64,000 nt of DNA from an uncultured Clostridia bacterium (GTDB lineage Bacteria > Bacillota > Clostridia > Oscillospirales > Ruminococcaceae), in NCBI GenBank assembly GCA_947626755.1, contig CANQTP010000001.1, positions 62,001 to 126,000 of the forward strand, given 5' to 3'. Both the position numbers and the translations under genes were made by a program. Shown here one piece after another: positions 9,790 to 17,559 of this stretch (positions are counted from its first letter, which is position 1; every line of letters begins with the position of its first letter). The notes beneath the pieces were generated by a model. That model worked only from the letters and a program-made list of their open reading frames with translations. It was not told the origin of the DNA and did no database searches.

Positions 9790-9898
9790 GCCTTGACCCT
9801 TACAGGCAAAGTTTTGTGATTTTCAACATTATGTATAATGTGCATGAAGTAAAGCTGAATTTACAAAAATTTTCCCGCATAAAGCGGGAATTTTTATA
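9777..9898 (+). repeat. Dispersed gene-end repeat, copy 1
   Basis: The element starts inside the preceding gene with a CAAGGC...GCCTTG hairpin (9777-9795) that includes the stop codon, then the conserved core CAGGCAAAGTTTTGTGATT (about 9803-9821), then TATGTATAATGTGCATGAAG, and ends in a terminator hairpin. Four other copies occur in this window (10478, 28548, 36637, 55492). The arm also appears inverted at the right ends of copies 2 and 4. Confidence 0.8.
9866..9898 (+). terminator. Rho-independent terminator in repeat copy 1
   Basis: CCCGC (9874-9878) pairs with GCGGG (9884-9888), extended by flanking A/T pairs, and is followed by a T-rich tract. It ends the rpiR-flavoprotein unit. Confidence 0.85.
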
Positions 9899-9927
9899 TT
9901 GCATTTCTTTGTTAAATATGGTATACT
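9899..9927 (+). promoter_or_regulatory. Sigma-A promoter of the toxin-antitoxin pair
   Basis: TTGCAT (9899-9904), a 17-nt spacer and TATACT (9922-9927) lie 24 nt before the antitoxin start, directly after the terminator. Confidence 0.7.
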
Positions 9928-9950
9928 ATATCTGAGAGGAGCTGACATTA

Positions 9951-10157
9951 ATGAGCCGGAAGGAAATTGCATATAACATTATAGATTATCTTTCAGAGGA
10001 ACAGCTTGCGGCGTTTATAACTCTTTTTGGAAATTATGCCGATATTCCAAATGCCGAAACGGAAGCTGCTATGCTTGAAGCTGACAGGATAGCCAACGAT
10101 CCGAATGTAAAAGGTTATACCGATCTTGACGAAATGATGAGGGATCTTATGTCATGA
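9951..10157 (+). CDS. Putative antitoxin of a YafQ-type pair
   Basis: A 68-residue acidic protein upstream of and overlapping (ATGA) a YafQ/RelE-fold toxin gene. The size, order and overlap are those of a type II antitoxin. The N-terminal half (KEIAYNIIDYLSEEQLAAF) looks helical and the C-terminal half (GYTDLDEMMRDLM) resembles the toxin-wrapping tail of several antitoxins. I see no clear ribbon-helix-helix or other DNA-binding motif, so the family name stays open. A GAGAGGAG SD and a good promoter precede it. Antitoxin function is inferred mainly from context. Confidence 0.7.
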   Translation: MSRKEIAYNIIDYLSEEQLAAFITLFGNYADIPNAETEAAMLEADRIANDPNVKGYTDLDEMMRDLMS

Positions 10158-10441
10158 AGTATACCGTAAAATACACCTCACAGTTTAAGAAAGAATTCAA
10201 AATCGCTATGAAACGCGGATATTCTCCTGATGAACTGCACAATGTAGTAGATCTTATTGCGGAAGGTACAAACAGCGACATACTTCGCAGCAAGTATAAC
10301 GATCATCAATTAAAAGGCAAATGGGAACGTTTCAGAGAATGTCATATACGTCCCGATTGGTTATTGATATATGAAATAGTAGAAAGCCAACTTGTACTAT
10401 CCCTTGCCCGAACAGGCTCGCACAGCGATCTATTTAACTAA
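10154..10441 (+). CDS. YafQ-family (RelE/ParE superfamily) toxin
   Basis: A 95-residue basic protein. The sequence KYTSQFKKEFKIAMKRG, the central HQLKGKWERFRECHIRPDWLL (quoted here by ends; H..L-KG-W...R--HI-PDW-LIY) and LARTGSHSDLF match YafQ-type mRNA interferases, which cut translated mRNA on the ribosome. The HxLKG, H-x-x-PDWLLIY and C-terminal GSHS/DLF positions, including the His and Asp residues of the active site, appear intact. It overlaps the antitoxin gene by 4 nt. The 95-residue length is usual for the family. A dispersed repeat with a bidirectional terminator separates it from spoIIID on the other strand. Confidence 0.88.
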   Translation: MKYTVKYTSQFKKEFKIAMKRGYSPDELHNVVDLIAEGTNSDILRSKYNDHQLKGKWERFRECHIRPDWLLIYEIVESQLVLSLARTGSHSDLFN

Positions 10442-10477
10442 ACAGCCAATTCTTTATAGAGTTGAGAACAAGTTGAG

Positions 10478-10689
10478 GCGGGGAAGCCCCGCTGGCATTT
10501 TCAGGTAAAGTTTTGCTATTTTTGCCTAAATATACCGTGCATGAAGTAATATCAGACCTACAAAAAATTTTTCCGTTCATATAATTATGAACGGAAATTA
10601 TTGCTTTCAGATCTCGCCTTAATTCATGCACGTTATATTTAGGCGGAATATAACAAAACAAACCCTGAATGGGTCAAGGCTCAGCCTTG
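10478..10689. repeat. Dispersed gene-end repeat, copy 2 (two-armed, 212 nt)
   Basis: The left arm starts with a GCGGGGAAGCCCCGC hairpin (10478-10492), then the core CAGGTAAAGTTTTGCTATTT and CCTAAATATACCGTGCATGAAG. A central terminator hairpin follows. The right arm is the same module inverted: GCACGTTATATTTAGGCGG, AACAAAACAAACCCTGAATG and a closing CAAGGC/GCCTTG hairpin (10675-10689). The right hairpin overlaps the last codons of spoIIID. It lies between two convergent genes. Confidence 0.8.
10562..10602. terminator. Bidirectional terminator in repeat copy 2
   Basis: TTTCCGTTCATA (10570-10581) pairs perfectly with TATGAACGGAAA (10586-10597). A-rich flank on the left and T-rich on the right allow termination for both convergent genes. 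Confidence 0.85.
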
Positions 10690-10943
10690 TGTTCATACTT
10701 GTGTTTTGTCGCCATTCCGCCTCTGATGTGACGTTCCTGCTTGTTTATTTCAAGGATCTCTTTGACCGCAGGGTACATCTGCGGACATACGACAGGCAAT
10801 TTTTCGGTTATATCTTTATGTACTGTAGATTTTGAAATTCCGAACTGTTTAGCAGCGGCACGAACAGTAGCTTTGTGTTCGAGGATATAGCGTCCAAGGA
10901 TCACGGCGCGTTCCTCGATATCCTGACCTGCTTTTACCTTCAA
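10674..10943 (-). CDS. spoIIID: Sporulation transcription factor SpoIIID
   Basis: A small mother-cell regulator that works after engulfment, turning sigma-E genes on or off and helping activate sigK. The helix-turn-helix TVRAAAKQFGISKSTVHKDI, the following ERLP-like EKLPVVCPQMYPAVKEIL and the signature HIRGGMATKHKY are diagnostic. GTG 10952 opens the longest frame, but GGAG at 10955-10952 overlaps it; TTG 10943, 8 nt downstream of that SD, is preferred and gives 89 residues. The C-terminal ..HKAEP and the stop are encoded by the inverted arm of repeat copy 2. Its presence implies that this organism or its recent ancestor forms endospores. Confidence 0.93.
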   Translation of the reverse strand: MKVKAGQDIEERAVILGRYILEHKATVRAAAKQFGISKSTVHKDITEKLPVVCPQMYPAVKEILEINKQERHIRGGMATKHKYEHKAEP

Positions 10944-11048
10944 AATGCTCACTCCAATACACGGTATTTCTTTACCATGTATATGCGGAAAATGACGGGT
11001 TAATGCTGTATTTTATATCATGATAATATTTCGGACGGGGAGAATGAA

Positions 11049-11846
11049 ATGATAACGGAAATAAAATATTCAAATACCAATACATATCTTATACAAGGAA
11101 AAAAAGGAGCACTGCTTTTTGATACCGGCTGGGCAGGAACTTTCGGGAAGTTTTGCAGTGCTTTAGGCGAAAAGGATTTAAAGCTTCAGGATATAAAGTA
11201 TCTGATGGTATCTCACTTCCACCCGGATCATATGGGGATCGCACAGGAAATTGCCTATAAAGGCGTTGAAATAGCGGTAATGGACGTGCAGAAAGAGTTT
11301 ATTCATTCCTCGGATCATATTTTTGAAAAAGAAAATAATAAGGATTTTGTTCCCATAGACGATCGAAAAGTAAAAATCATTTCAATTGAAAAAAGCCGCG
11401 GATTTCTGAAATCACTCGGCATTTCGGGAGAAGTGTTTCATACCCCGGGACACAGCGACGACAGCATTTCAATATGGCTTGATAAAGAAAAGTCACTGCT
11501 TGTGGGGGATCTTGATCCTTTGTATGAGCCGGATATGTATAAAGGCACGCAAACAGGCGAAAGCTGGGAAAAGCTTTTAAAGCTTAAACCAGATAAAATA
11601 TATTACGGTCATGCAAAGGCAGCGGATCTGAACGCAGCTTCCCCGAAAAAAGCTGAGATGTCGGATATTCATTCGCTTGTAAAAAGGATAATGAAGCTTA
11701 TAGACAGGGGCTGTACGGCGGAAGAGATACAGAAAAAAACAGGAGCGGACAAAGTTTTTATTCAGGACGTTGCCCGTATGTATCTTACTCATCGCGGCGT
11801 AGGCGTTCAGGGAATACTTGACCGTATAGAGATCAAGGGAAAGTGA
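11049..11846 (+). CDS. Metallo-beta-lactamase fold hydrolase
   Basis: A 265-residue soluble hydrolase of the MBL superfamily. The metal ligands are present: SHFHPDHMG (about residues 55-63), TPGHSDDS (about 137-144), VGDLDP (about 157-162) and YYGHAK (about 183-188). The C-terminal 60 residues contain a helix-turn-helix-like region (TAEEIQKKTGADKVFIQDVA), unusual for a minimal MBL protein, and may form the winged-helix cap found in glyoxalase/hydrolase-like family members. The substrate cannot be predicted. It is transcribed away from spoIIID, with a GGGGAG SD, and has its own terminator at 11858. Confidence 0.88.
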   Translation: MITEIKYSNTNTYLIQGKKGALLFDTGWAGTFGKFCSALGEKDLKLQDIKYLMVSHFHPDHMGIAQEIAYKGVEIAVMDVQKEFIHSSDHIFEKENNKDFVPIDDRKVKIISIEKSRGFLKSLGISGEVFHTPGHSDDSISIWLDKEKSLLVGDLDPLYEPDMYKGTQTGESWEKLLKLKPDKIYYGHAKAADLNAASPKKAEMSDIHSLVKRIMKLIDRGCTAEEIQKKTGADKVFIQDVARMYLTHRGVGVQGILDRIEIKGK

Positions 11847-11857
11847 TGTAGTATAGA

Positions 11858-11900
11858 ACAAGCAGGCAATACAGCAATGTGCCGTTTGCCTGCTTGTAAT
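11858..11900. terminator. Bidirectional terminator between MBL gene and thiT
   Basis: ACAAGCAGGCAA (11858-11869) pairs perfectly with TTGCCTGCTTGT (11886-11897), between two convergent genes. Confidence 0.8.
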
Positions 11901-11927
11901 TATTGATAAACGTTTAATTTTAATTTT

Positions 11928-12500
11928 TCAATTTCCCTGCGGAGCAAAAAGTTTTCTGAGCTGCGGAACAGAAAAAAGTATGACCGCGCCTATTACCGTA
12001 AATATTATCTCGGGAAGCATATAAACGCCGTTGTAAACAAGGCTGTAAAGCCACTCGTTGTCTGTAACAAATCCGCTCCAGAGTTCGCCGAAGGAATGCC
12101 AGATCACTACTCCGCTGAGGAAATGACTTATAAATCTTAACACTCCTGCAAATACAGTTCCGCCTATGTAGCCTGCAAGTCCTTTATCGCGGAATATTCC
12201 CGCAAGACCTACCACCGTGAATGCAAGCACATAATCCAGCAGTATGCTTCCGATAAGCATGAGCGGTGTCAGTCCCCAACCGAAAACTCCCGATGTTGCA
12301 AGCTGAAAAAGAGAATAAACGAATGCAGCGAAAAGACCCTTTTTGATCCCGTATCTTATGCTGTAAACAACGATAGGAAGCATTGAAAGAAGCGTTACCG
12401 AGCCGCCCCAAGGCATTTCGATTATTTTGACAAGACTTAATGCAGATGCAAGAGCGACCATTACCGCTCCTTCAACAAGTTCACGTGTTTTGAATTTCAT
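11928..12500 (-). CDS. thiT: Thiamine transporter ThiT (ECF S-component)
   Basis: A 190-residue integral membrane protein with six hydrophobic segments, the substrate-binding S-component of an energy-coupling-factor vitamin importer. EMPWGGSVTLLSMLPI near residues 28-43 and the C-terminal VYNGVYMLPEIIFTVIG match the YuaJ/ThiT family, whose conserved Trp and Asn/Tyr residues line the thiamine site. The shared EcfA/A'/T module is not encoded here, as is usual for group II systems. Substrate assignment is strongly supported by the TPP riboswitch directly upstream. The SD GGAGG lies 8 nt before the ATG. Confidence 0.95.
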   Translation of the reverse strand: MKFKTRELVEGAVMVALASALSLVKIIEMPWGGSVTLLSMLPIVVYSIRYGIKKGLFAAFVYSLFQLATSGVFGWGLTPLMLIGSILLDYVLAFTVVGLAGIFRDKGLAGYIGGTVFAGVLRFISHFLSGVVIWHSFGELWSGFVTDNEWLYSLVYNGVYMLPEIIFTVIGAVILFSVPQLRKLFAPQGN

Positions 12501-12517
12501 AGAATTTTACCTCCGAA

Positions 12518-12556
12518 ATAAAATTTGCCTGTACCGGACGGCACAGGCAAATTGTT
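12518..12556 (-). terminator. Attenuator terminator of the TPP riboswitch
   Basis: Reading on -, AATTTGCCTGTGCC (12553-12541 side) pairs with GGTACAGGCAAATT (12534-12522) and is followed by a T-rich tract just before the thiT SD. This is the expression platform: with TPP bound, transcription should stop here. Confidence 0.85.
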
Positions 12557-12585
12557 TATTCCAAATAAAATATGAACAAAACAAA

Positions 12586-12670
12586 TTCCCTACGCCGGCA
12601 TTATCCGTATCAGGTTATAAGGGTCGGAACTCTGCTGTTCCCTCTCAGCCGGGCATACCGGCTCCCCGTA
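12586..12670 (-). ncRNA. TPP (THI-box) riboswitch aptamer
   Basis: On the - strand the conserved TPP aptamer elements occur in order: GGGGAGCC, then CCGGCTGAGA with its bulge, GACCCTT, AACCTGAT, GGATAATGCCGGCGTAGGG. Spacing is standard for a minimal aptamer. Directly 5' of it a perfect ACTCGGC/GCCGAGT hairpin (12670-12688) is present, which is not part of the core aptamer. An intrinsic terminator and then thiT follow, so thiamine diphosphate should repress transporter expression by premature termination. Confidence 0.97.
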
Positions 12671-12700
12671 CTCGGCACTTAGCCGAGTCTTGCATAAATT

Positions 12701-12729
12701 ATAATATCATTTTTTCTGTAGTTTGTCAA
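12701..12729 (-). promoter_or_regulatory. Promoter of the riboswitch-thiT transcript
   Basis: On -, TTGACA (12729-12724), 17 nt, TATTAT (12706-12701). Transcription should start near 12694, so the 5' hairpin and aptamer are fully included. Confidence 0.8.
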
Positions 12730-12756
12730 TAGCAAAATTGAAAAAATTTTCTTTAA

Positions 12757-12785
12757 TAAGCAAGCGCCGCCTTTTGGCGGCACTG
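12757..12785 (-). terminator. Possible terminator of the GH31 gene
   Basis: GCCGCC (12766-12771) pairs with GGCGGC (12776-12781), loop TTTT, 13 nt beyond the stop codon. The downstream U-tract on - is poor (CTTGCTTATT), so termination efficiency is doubtful. Confidence 0.45.
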
Positions 12786-12793
12786 CGGTGTTA

Positions 12794-14815
12794 TCAGTTT
12801 CTTTCAAATACAGGCATATACTCGATCGGCGCATCGACCGCAACAGTCTGACCGCCTTGGTATTTTTCGCCTGTGGAAGTAAGAGTCCATGTTCCCTCGG
12901 GAAGATATACTTCACGCTTGAAGCAGTTAAGCTCAAATATTGGAGCAACAAGATACTTGCTGCCGAACATATACTGATCGTCAAGTTCCCAGCATTTCGC
13001 ATCTTCGGGGAATTCATAGAACATTGCCCTTATCAGCGGAGAACCGTTTGTGTGCGCTTCTTCGTACAGCTTTTTGATGTAATCATGCATTTCTATGCGA
13101 ATGTCATAGTATTTCTTCATGATCTTGTAATTGTCTTCGCCGTAGCTCCAGAGTTCGTTTGGCTGACCTGTGTGGAGGTATCCTCCGCCCCAGTCTCTGT
13201 CGTCAAGCGCAGGAATGTTGTACGGACCTCTGTCGCCGTGCATACGCAGAACTGCCGAATATACAGCAAACTGATACCATCTTATAAGAAGCTGTCTGAA
13301 ATCGGGATCGTTCACATCATCGGTCATAAATCCGCCGATGTCGGTTGTCCACCAAGGAATTCCCGCAAGTCCCATGTTCAGACCGCATTTCAGCTGATCC
13401 GCAAAAGCTTCAAATGTTGAAGGCACATCTCCTGACCATACAACGTTTCCGTATTTCTGGGAACCTGCCCATGCGCATCTGAGAAGATTTACAACAGGCT
13501 TGCCGTTTTTCTTCATTTCATCGTAGAAAACGCGGCTGTACATCTGAGGATACATATTGCTGACTTCAAGAGCGGGACCTGCAAAGTATCTGTAGTTCTC
13601 AAAATCATAAACGCCGTAGTCAGGCTCGGAGTTGTCAAGCCAGAATGCATCTATTCCCAGATCGTAATAATTCTTCTTGCAGACTTCCCACACATATCTG
13701 CGCGTTTCGGGATTGAACGGATCTATCTCAACGCAGTCGCCCTGATAGTCATAGGTCTGAGCCGCGCCGCGCTCGGTCTTTATGAGAAGTCCTCTCTCAG
13801 ACATCTGCCAGAAATTCTCGCTGCGCCTGTCAACGGAAGGCCATACCGAAACTATGACTTTTATGCCCATGCTGTGAAGTTCGTCCACCATAGCTTTGGG
13901 ATCGGGCCAGTATGTCTTGTCGAATTTCCAGTCGCCCTGCACTGTCCAGTGGAAGAAGTCGATAACGATCTGATCTATCTTTATGCCCTCTTTCTGATAC
14001 TGACGGGCAACGGCAAGCACTTCTTCCTGCGTTCTGTATCTTAATTTGCACTGCCATAGTCCCATAAGATCCTCGGGGAACATATCCGCACGGCCTGTGG
14101 CGGAAGTGTAATTTTCAAGGATAGTCTTTGGGGAATCGCCCACTGTTATGTAATAGTCCATTTCGCGGGTGGATCTTGCGATCCATTCGGTGTAGTTATT
14201 TCCGAAAGTAACACGTCCCACAGCGGGATTGTTCCAGAGGAAACCGTATCCGAGAGATGAAACTGCAAAGGGAACGGAGATCTGCGAGTTGCGCTGCGCA
14301 AGTTCAAGACCGCAGCCTTTCAGGTCGAAACAGCCGTCCTGATACTGACCCATTCCGAAAATTTTCTCATTTGGGTTGGGATCGAACTTTACGTTCAGAG
14401 AATATTCCGTTCCGCCGAAAACACCTTTCCATTCACGGTTGATGACTTTAAGGCAGCGGCTGCTTTTTGAGACAGTTCCGTCATACATACGGAAGTATTC
14501 CCGCAGGATAAGTTTATCGTCCTTGTAGAAAGAGATTATTCCCACGAAATTCACAACAGCTTTTATTCTGCCGTTGGTAATGGAAGCGATCTCCCGCTTG
14601 TCGATATTGCCGTCGCCCGCCCAGTGGTCGATCCACTCTGTTTTAACGGCAGGTTCGGTCTTGGCGGGCTTTTCTGTCAAAGCCCAATCGTTGTCCGTAA
14701 ACTTTCCCAGCATGGTGCTTCTTACTCTTAAAGAATCCTTGCCCCACGCTTCGATCCTGAGCATTTCGCCGTTGTTATAGCAGACCAATGCTCCATTGTC
14801 GTTTTCAAATCTCAT
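12794..14815 (-). CDS. GH31 family alpha-glycosidase (alpha-xylosidase-like)
   Basis: A 673-residue cytoplasmic glycoside hydrolase of family 31. After an N-terminal beta-sandwich (to about residue 240) comes the catalytic barrel. FWLDNSEPD (391-399) carries the nucleophile Asp394, and WSGDVPSTFEA carries the acid/base Asp463; RMHGDRGP follows. The S-E-P after the nucleophile, instead of the M-N-E of alpha-glucosidases, resembles bacterial alpha-xylosidases, so xyloglucan- or isoprimeverose-type substrates are plausible, but specificity is inference. There is no signal peptide. ATG 14815 is chosen for its GGGAGG SD; a longer frame starts at 14866, upstream of the mapped promoter start. Two stops end it. 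Confidence 0.92.
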   Translation of the reverse strand: MRFENDNGALVCYNNGEMLRIEAWGKDSLRVRSTMLGKFTDNDWALTEKPAKTEPAVKTEWIDHWAGDGNIDKREIASITNGRIKAVVNFVGIISFYKDDKLILREYFRMYDGTVSKSSRCLKVINREWKGVFGGTEYSLNVKFDPNPNEKIFGMGQYQDGCFDLKGCGLELAQRNSQISVPFAVSSLGYGFLWNNPAVGRVTFGNNYTEWIARSTREMDYYITVGDSPKTILENYTSATGRADMFPEDLMGLWQCKLRYRTQEEVLAVARQYQKEGIKIDQIVIDFFHWTVQGDWKFDKTYWPDPKAMVDELHSMGIKVIVSVWPSVDRRSENFWQMSERGLLIKTERGAAQTYDYQGDCVEIDPFNPETRRYVWEVCKKNYYDLGIDAFWLDNSEPDYGVYDFENYRYFAGPALEVSNMYPQMYSRVFYDEMKKNGKPVVNLLRCAWAGSQKYGNVVWSGDVPSTFEAFADQLKCGLNMGLAGIPWWTTDIGGFMTDDVNDPDFRQLLIRWYQFAVYSAVLRMHGDRGPYNIPALDDRDWGGGYLHTGQPNELWSYGEDNYKIMKKYYDIRIEMHDYIKKLYEEAHTNGSPLIRAMFYEFPEDAKCWELDDQYMFGSKYLVAPIFELNCFKREVYLPEGTWTLTSTGEKYQGGQTVAVDAPIEYMPVFERN

Positions 14816-14867
14816 ATGTATCCTCCCGCAATAAAATTTTTTTGCACGATGCATAATGTATGGCATA

Positions 14868-14896
14868 ATTATACCATTTCTGCGTTATAAAGTCAA
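14868..14896 (-). promoter_or_regulatory. Promoter of GH31 gene with overlapping palindrome
   Basis: On -, TTGACT (14896-14891), 17 nt, TATAAT (14873-14868). The -10 lies in the near-palindrome ATGGTATAATTATGCCAT, a candidate operator for a sugar-responsive repressor. Confidence 0.75.
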
Positions 14897-14904
14897 GGAT
14901 TTTT

Positions 14905-15207
14905 TCATATCTTAAGATCCGAATAATAGTCTTTTAAGAAATCGCGGAAAAGCTCATCATTTTCGAGGATAAATTCTGTTATCGGGTCGGTCTCCGAAAT
15001 AATGCCATCGGGCATGACGAACTCATCAAGGCAGTTTTCGCAGAGATATTTTCCGTATGAACAGCCGTGAGCCTTTCCCGCTTCAAAATAATACAGATCC
15101 TCGGAAGCGCCGCAGTTCTCGCAGTTACAGCGGGGTTCGTACTCGGGGCAGTCGGGACAGTCGTTAAGGCATTCCGTATCGCGGTCGTATAAACATGATC
15201 CGGTCAT
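14905..15207 (-). CDS. Small Cys-rich (zinc-ribbon-like) protein
   Basis: A 100-residue acidic protein whose first half contains ten cysteines (CLYDRDTECLNDCPDC, then RCNCENCGASE, then a later CSYGKYLCENCLDEF). The CxxC and CNCENC pairs look like two zinc-binding ribbons or knuckles. I do not recognise the family. ATG 15207 is preferred: GGAGG lies 8 nt upstream, while ATG at 15228 would place the SD inside the gene. It is monocistronic, between the GH31 promoter and a gap of about 125 nt before the next terminator. No function is assigned. Confidence 0.7.
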   Translation of the reverse strand: MTGSCLYDRDTECLNDCPDCPEYEPRCNCENCGASEDLYYFEAGKAHGCSYGKYLCENCLDEFVMPDGIISETDPITEFILENDELFRDFLKDYYSDLKI

Positions 15208-15330
15208 TTTCATTCCCTCCTTTTGCATAAATTCCGAAATAACTCTTTGTTATTCCAAATAAATTATAATACAAAAGAATAGTGAATTAAAATGCCATCT
15301 TTTAAAATGTTGTTTGCGGATAACAAGTAA

Positions 15331-15359
15331 AAGCGCGGGATCTGTCCGATCCCGCGCCG
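15331..15359 (-). terminator. Terminator of the hydrogenase-MCP gene
   Basis: GCGCGGGATC (15333-15342) pairs perfectly with GATCCCGCGC (15348-15357), loop TGTCC; on - it is followed by TTTTACTTGTT. Confidence 0.85.
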
Positions 15360-15380
15360 TAATTTTAAATGAAAATTTTA

Positions 15381-17273
15381 TTATGTGTTAAGTATGCTTG
15401 CTGTGTTCCTGATGTTTTCAGCCATATCCTTTATGTAAACGCCTGTTTCGGATGTGCTTGCAACATTTGCGCTTACCTTGCCCATAGCGGCTTCAAGCTG
15501 TGTAACAAGTTCCTCAATTTCCTTGGCGGTGCTGAGAACACGGTCTGTCTCACGGCTTACAAACTTGTCGTTTTCCTCAACGGCAGCAGTGGTATCCTTG
15601 GTGCTTGAAGCAAGAGAACGTATCTCCTGCGCAACAACTGCAAAGGATTTTCCCGATTCTCCCGCCCTTGCAGCTTCAACGGAAGCGTTGATGGAAAGGA
15701 TATGCGTCTGATCGGTAATGCTGGAAATAGCATCGGACATTTCCCTGTATCTTGCGTTGACTTCCACAATTCCCGAAACAGCGTTGTTGATGTCGGCGCA
15801 CTTGCTGTTGAGCTGATCGAGCATTTCCTTAACGGAAACCATTTCGGTGTTGTTCTGTTCGCAGCTTGTTCCGATGGAGTCCGTATCGGTGCAGATCTTT
15901 TCAATATCCGATGTGATATTGCTTACAGCGTCCATGATACGCTCGGTCTGATGTTCAACGGAAGCCTGCGCGTCAAGAGCCTTCTGACGGTCTGCCTCTG
16001 CTTGTTTTACAACATACTGATGACAGTTTTCGGGGATATTTACGCCGCGGGCAATAGCCATTGCCATACTTCTGCATGAATCGTAACCGCAGGCGTGGCA
16101 GTCGAAATGCTGCTCAACGTATGTTTCTTTCATAAGAACGTCATAAGCCTTCCTGATGTCGGATTCGGTGACGGTCTTGCTGTGCGGATCCTTAGGTTCG
16201 TATGTTCTTACAAAATCCTCAAAGCGGAGATTCTTCTCGAACCATTTGAACTGCTTATCGGAAGAAAGACTGTATCTTAAACTGTGTTTTTCACGCTGTG
16301 AGAATGCATCGTTTCCCACAGTATTTGCTTTGCTCATGTAGGAGAAAAGTTTCTTTTCTTCAAAATTTGTACCCGGTCCCGAAATACAGCCGTTGGGACA
16401 GCTGAGAATATCGAAAACAGCGGGTCTGTCTGCTTCGCTTGCCTCGCCGTAGTTGTCAAGTTCGGGATAAACGTGTGAAACGCCTTCGCAGTTTCTTACA
16501 TCAAGTCCGGGAACAGCGTGCTGCAGGCAGTCTTTGAGTCCGCCGGGTCTGGGGTAGATCTTGCCGCAGAAAGCGGTGGTGTTGTCGAAGGTGAATTTTG
16601 CAGATCTGTCATAGTTGAAATTCTTGCGCATATATTCAGAAAGGCGTTTGAAGGTAACATTATACTGGGCAAGACCTGTTTCTTCAAGTTCAAATTTCTT
16701 TGCTATACAAGGCGAAACAAAAGCTATGGGACCTGTAACGCCCTCGTATTTTCTAAGGTAAACCGCGCCGCAGCCGAAAGGCGAATGAACGGGGGAAAGA
16801 TACTGTATCAGGTTGTGCCTGTGTTTAAGAACATATTCCACAAGTGCAGGACAGGGCTGGGACATGATCTTTCCGCATCTGCCTTCTTTGACGGCTTTTA
16901 TGTGCATATATGTACATATATCCGCGCCGAAGGAAACGTCATGGATAAGTTTTACGCCTAATTTGCGCAGGTGCGCAAGCATGGCGTCCGCATCGGGTTC
17001 GGTGAGTCTGAATGCGGGAGCGACCATGACGGTGATGTTCTTGCCGTTTCTGAGATCTTCAAAGAAAGCTTCTGTGTCGTCCTCATAGGAGCGGGCTTCG
17101 TGCTTACACTCCTTGACGCAGGCGCCGCAGGATATGCATTTATCCTTGTCAACGGTAATAATTGAATGCTGACCGTCCGAAGACAGCTTGGCGGTATTTG
17201 CGTCATGCACGGGACAAACCCTTATGCAGGCGTTGCAGCCTATACATTTTTCTTCATCAATAGTTACAAACAT
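15381..17273 (-). CDS. [FeFe]-hydrogenase-like sensor fused to a chemoreceptor signalling domain
   Basis: A 630-residue soluble protein with three parts. Residues 1-60 are a two-cluster ferredoxin (Cys 10/13/16/20 and 46/49/52/56). Residues about 80-370 are an [FeFe]-hydrogenase large-subunit-like domain with H-cluster cysteines in diverged L1 (SQPCPA, Cys141), L2 (SPCIAKK, Cys189) and L3 (SCPNGCISG, Cys292/296) motifs. Then comes a further Fe-S domain (Cys 392/395/400/417). Residues about 425-630 are a coiled coil with the MCP hairpin tip (ITDQTHILSINASVEAARAG, 519-538). There is no transmembrane segment. This resembles sensory (group C/D-type) hydrogenases proposed to sense H2 or redox state. 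Output to a CheA kinase is inference; no CheA or CheW lies in this window. Confidence 0.85.
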   Translation of the reverse strand: MFVTIDEEKCIGCNACIRVCPVHDANTAKLSSDGQHSIITVDKDKCISCGACVKECKHEARSYEDDTEAFFEDLRNGKNITVMVAPAFRLTEPDADAMLAHLRKLGVKLIHDVSFGADICTYMHIKAVKEGRCGKIMSQPCPALVEYVLKHRHNLIQYLSPVHSPFGCGAVYLRKYEGVTGPIAFVSPCIAKKFELEETGLAQYNVTFKRLSEYMRKNFNYDRSAKFTFDNTTAFCGKIYPRPGGLKDCLQHAVPGLDVRNCEGVSHVYPELDNYGEASEADRPAVFDILSCPNGCISGPGTNFEEKKLFSYMSKANTVGNDAFSQREKHSLRYSLSSDKQFKWFEKNLRFEDFVRTYEPKDPHSKTVTESDIRKAYDVLMKETYVEQHFDCHACGYDSCRSMAMAIARGVNIPENCHQYVVKQAEADRQKALDAQASVEHQTERIMDAVSNITSDIEKICTDTDSIGTSCEQNNTEMVSVKEMLDQLNSKCADINNAVSGIVEVNARYREMSDAISSITDQTHILSINASVEAARAGESGKSFAVVAQEIRSLASSTKDTTAAVEENDKFVSRETDRVLSTAKEIEELVTQLEAAMGKVSANVASTSETGVYIKDMAENIRNTASILNT

Positions 17274-17559
17274 AGTATTCCGATCACATACCGCAGTACA
17301 GATCGTAGCCCCTTTCTAAAAAAATTTAAAAGAGAAAGCAAATGTCATTATAATTACAGAAAAAACAAATAAGCACCGTTCGGACGATTGCCGATATTAA
17401 GCGATTTAAGCGTATTATACCAAAAAGGTATAAATAGCTCATGATAGTGTTGTAATAATTATACATATTTTAAAAGCGTCTGTCAATAACATTTATTAAA
17501 TTTTAAATATTGCACATAAAAATATTTCTCTTTCGTCAAAATATTTTAAAATTCACGCT

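Noticed and set aside
9951-10441. Part of a larger mobile island around the toxin-antitoxin pair
   Set aside because: No integrase, insertion-sequence ends or direct repeats were found; only the dispersed repeat copies flank it.
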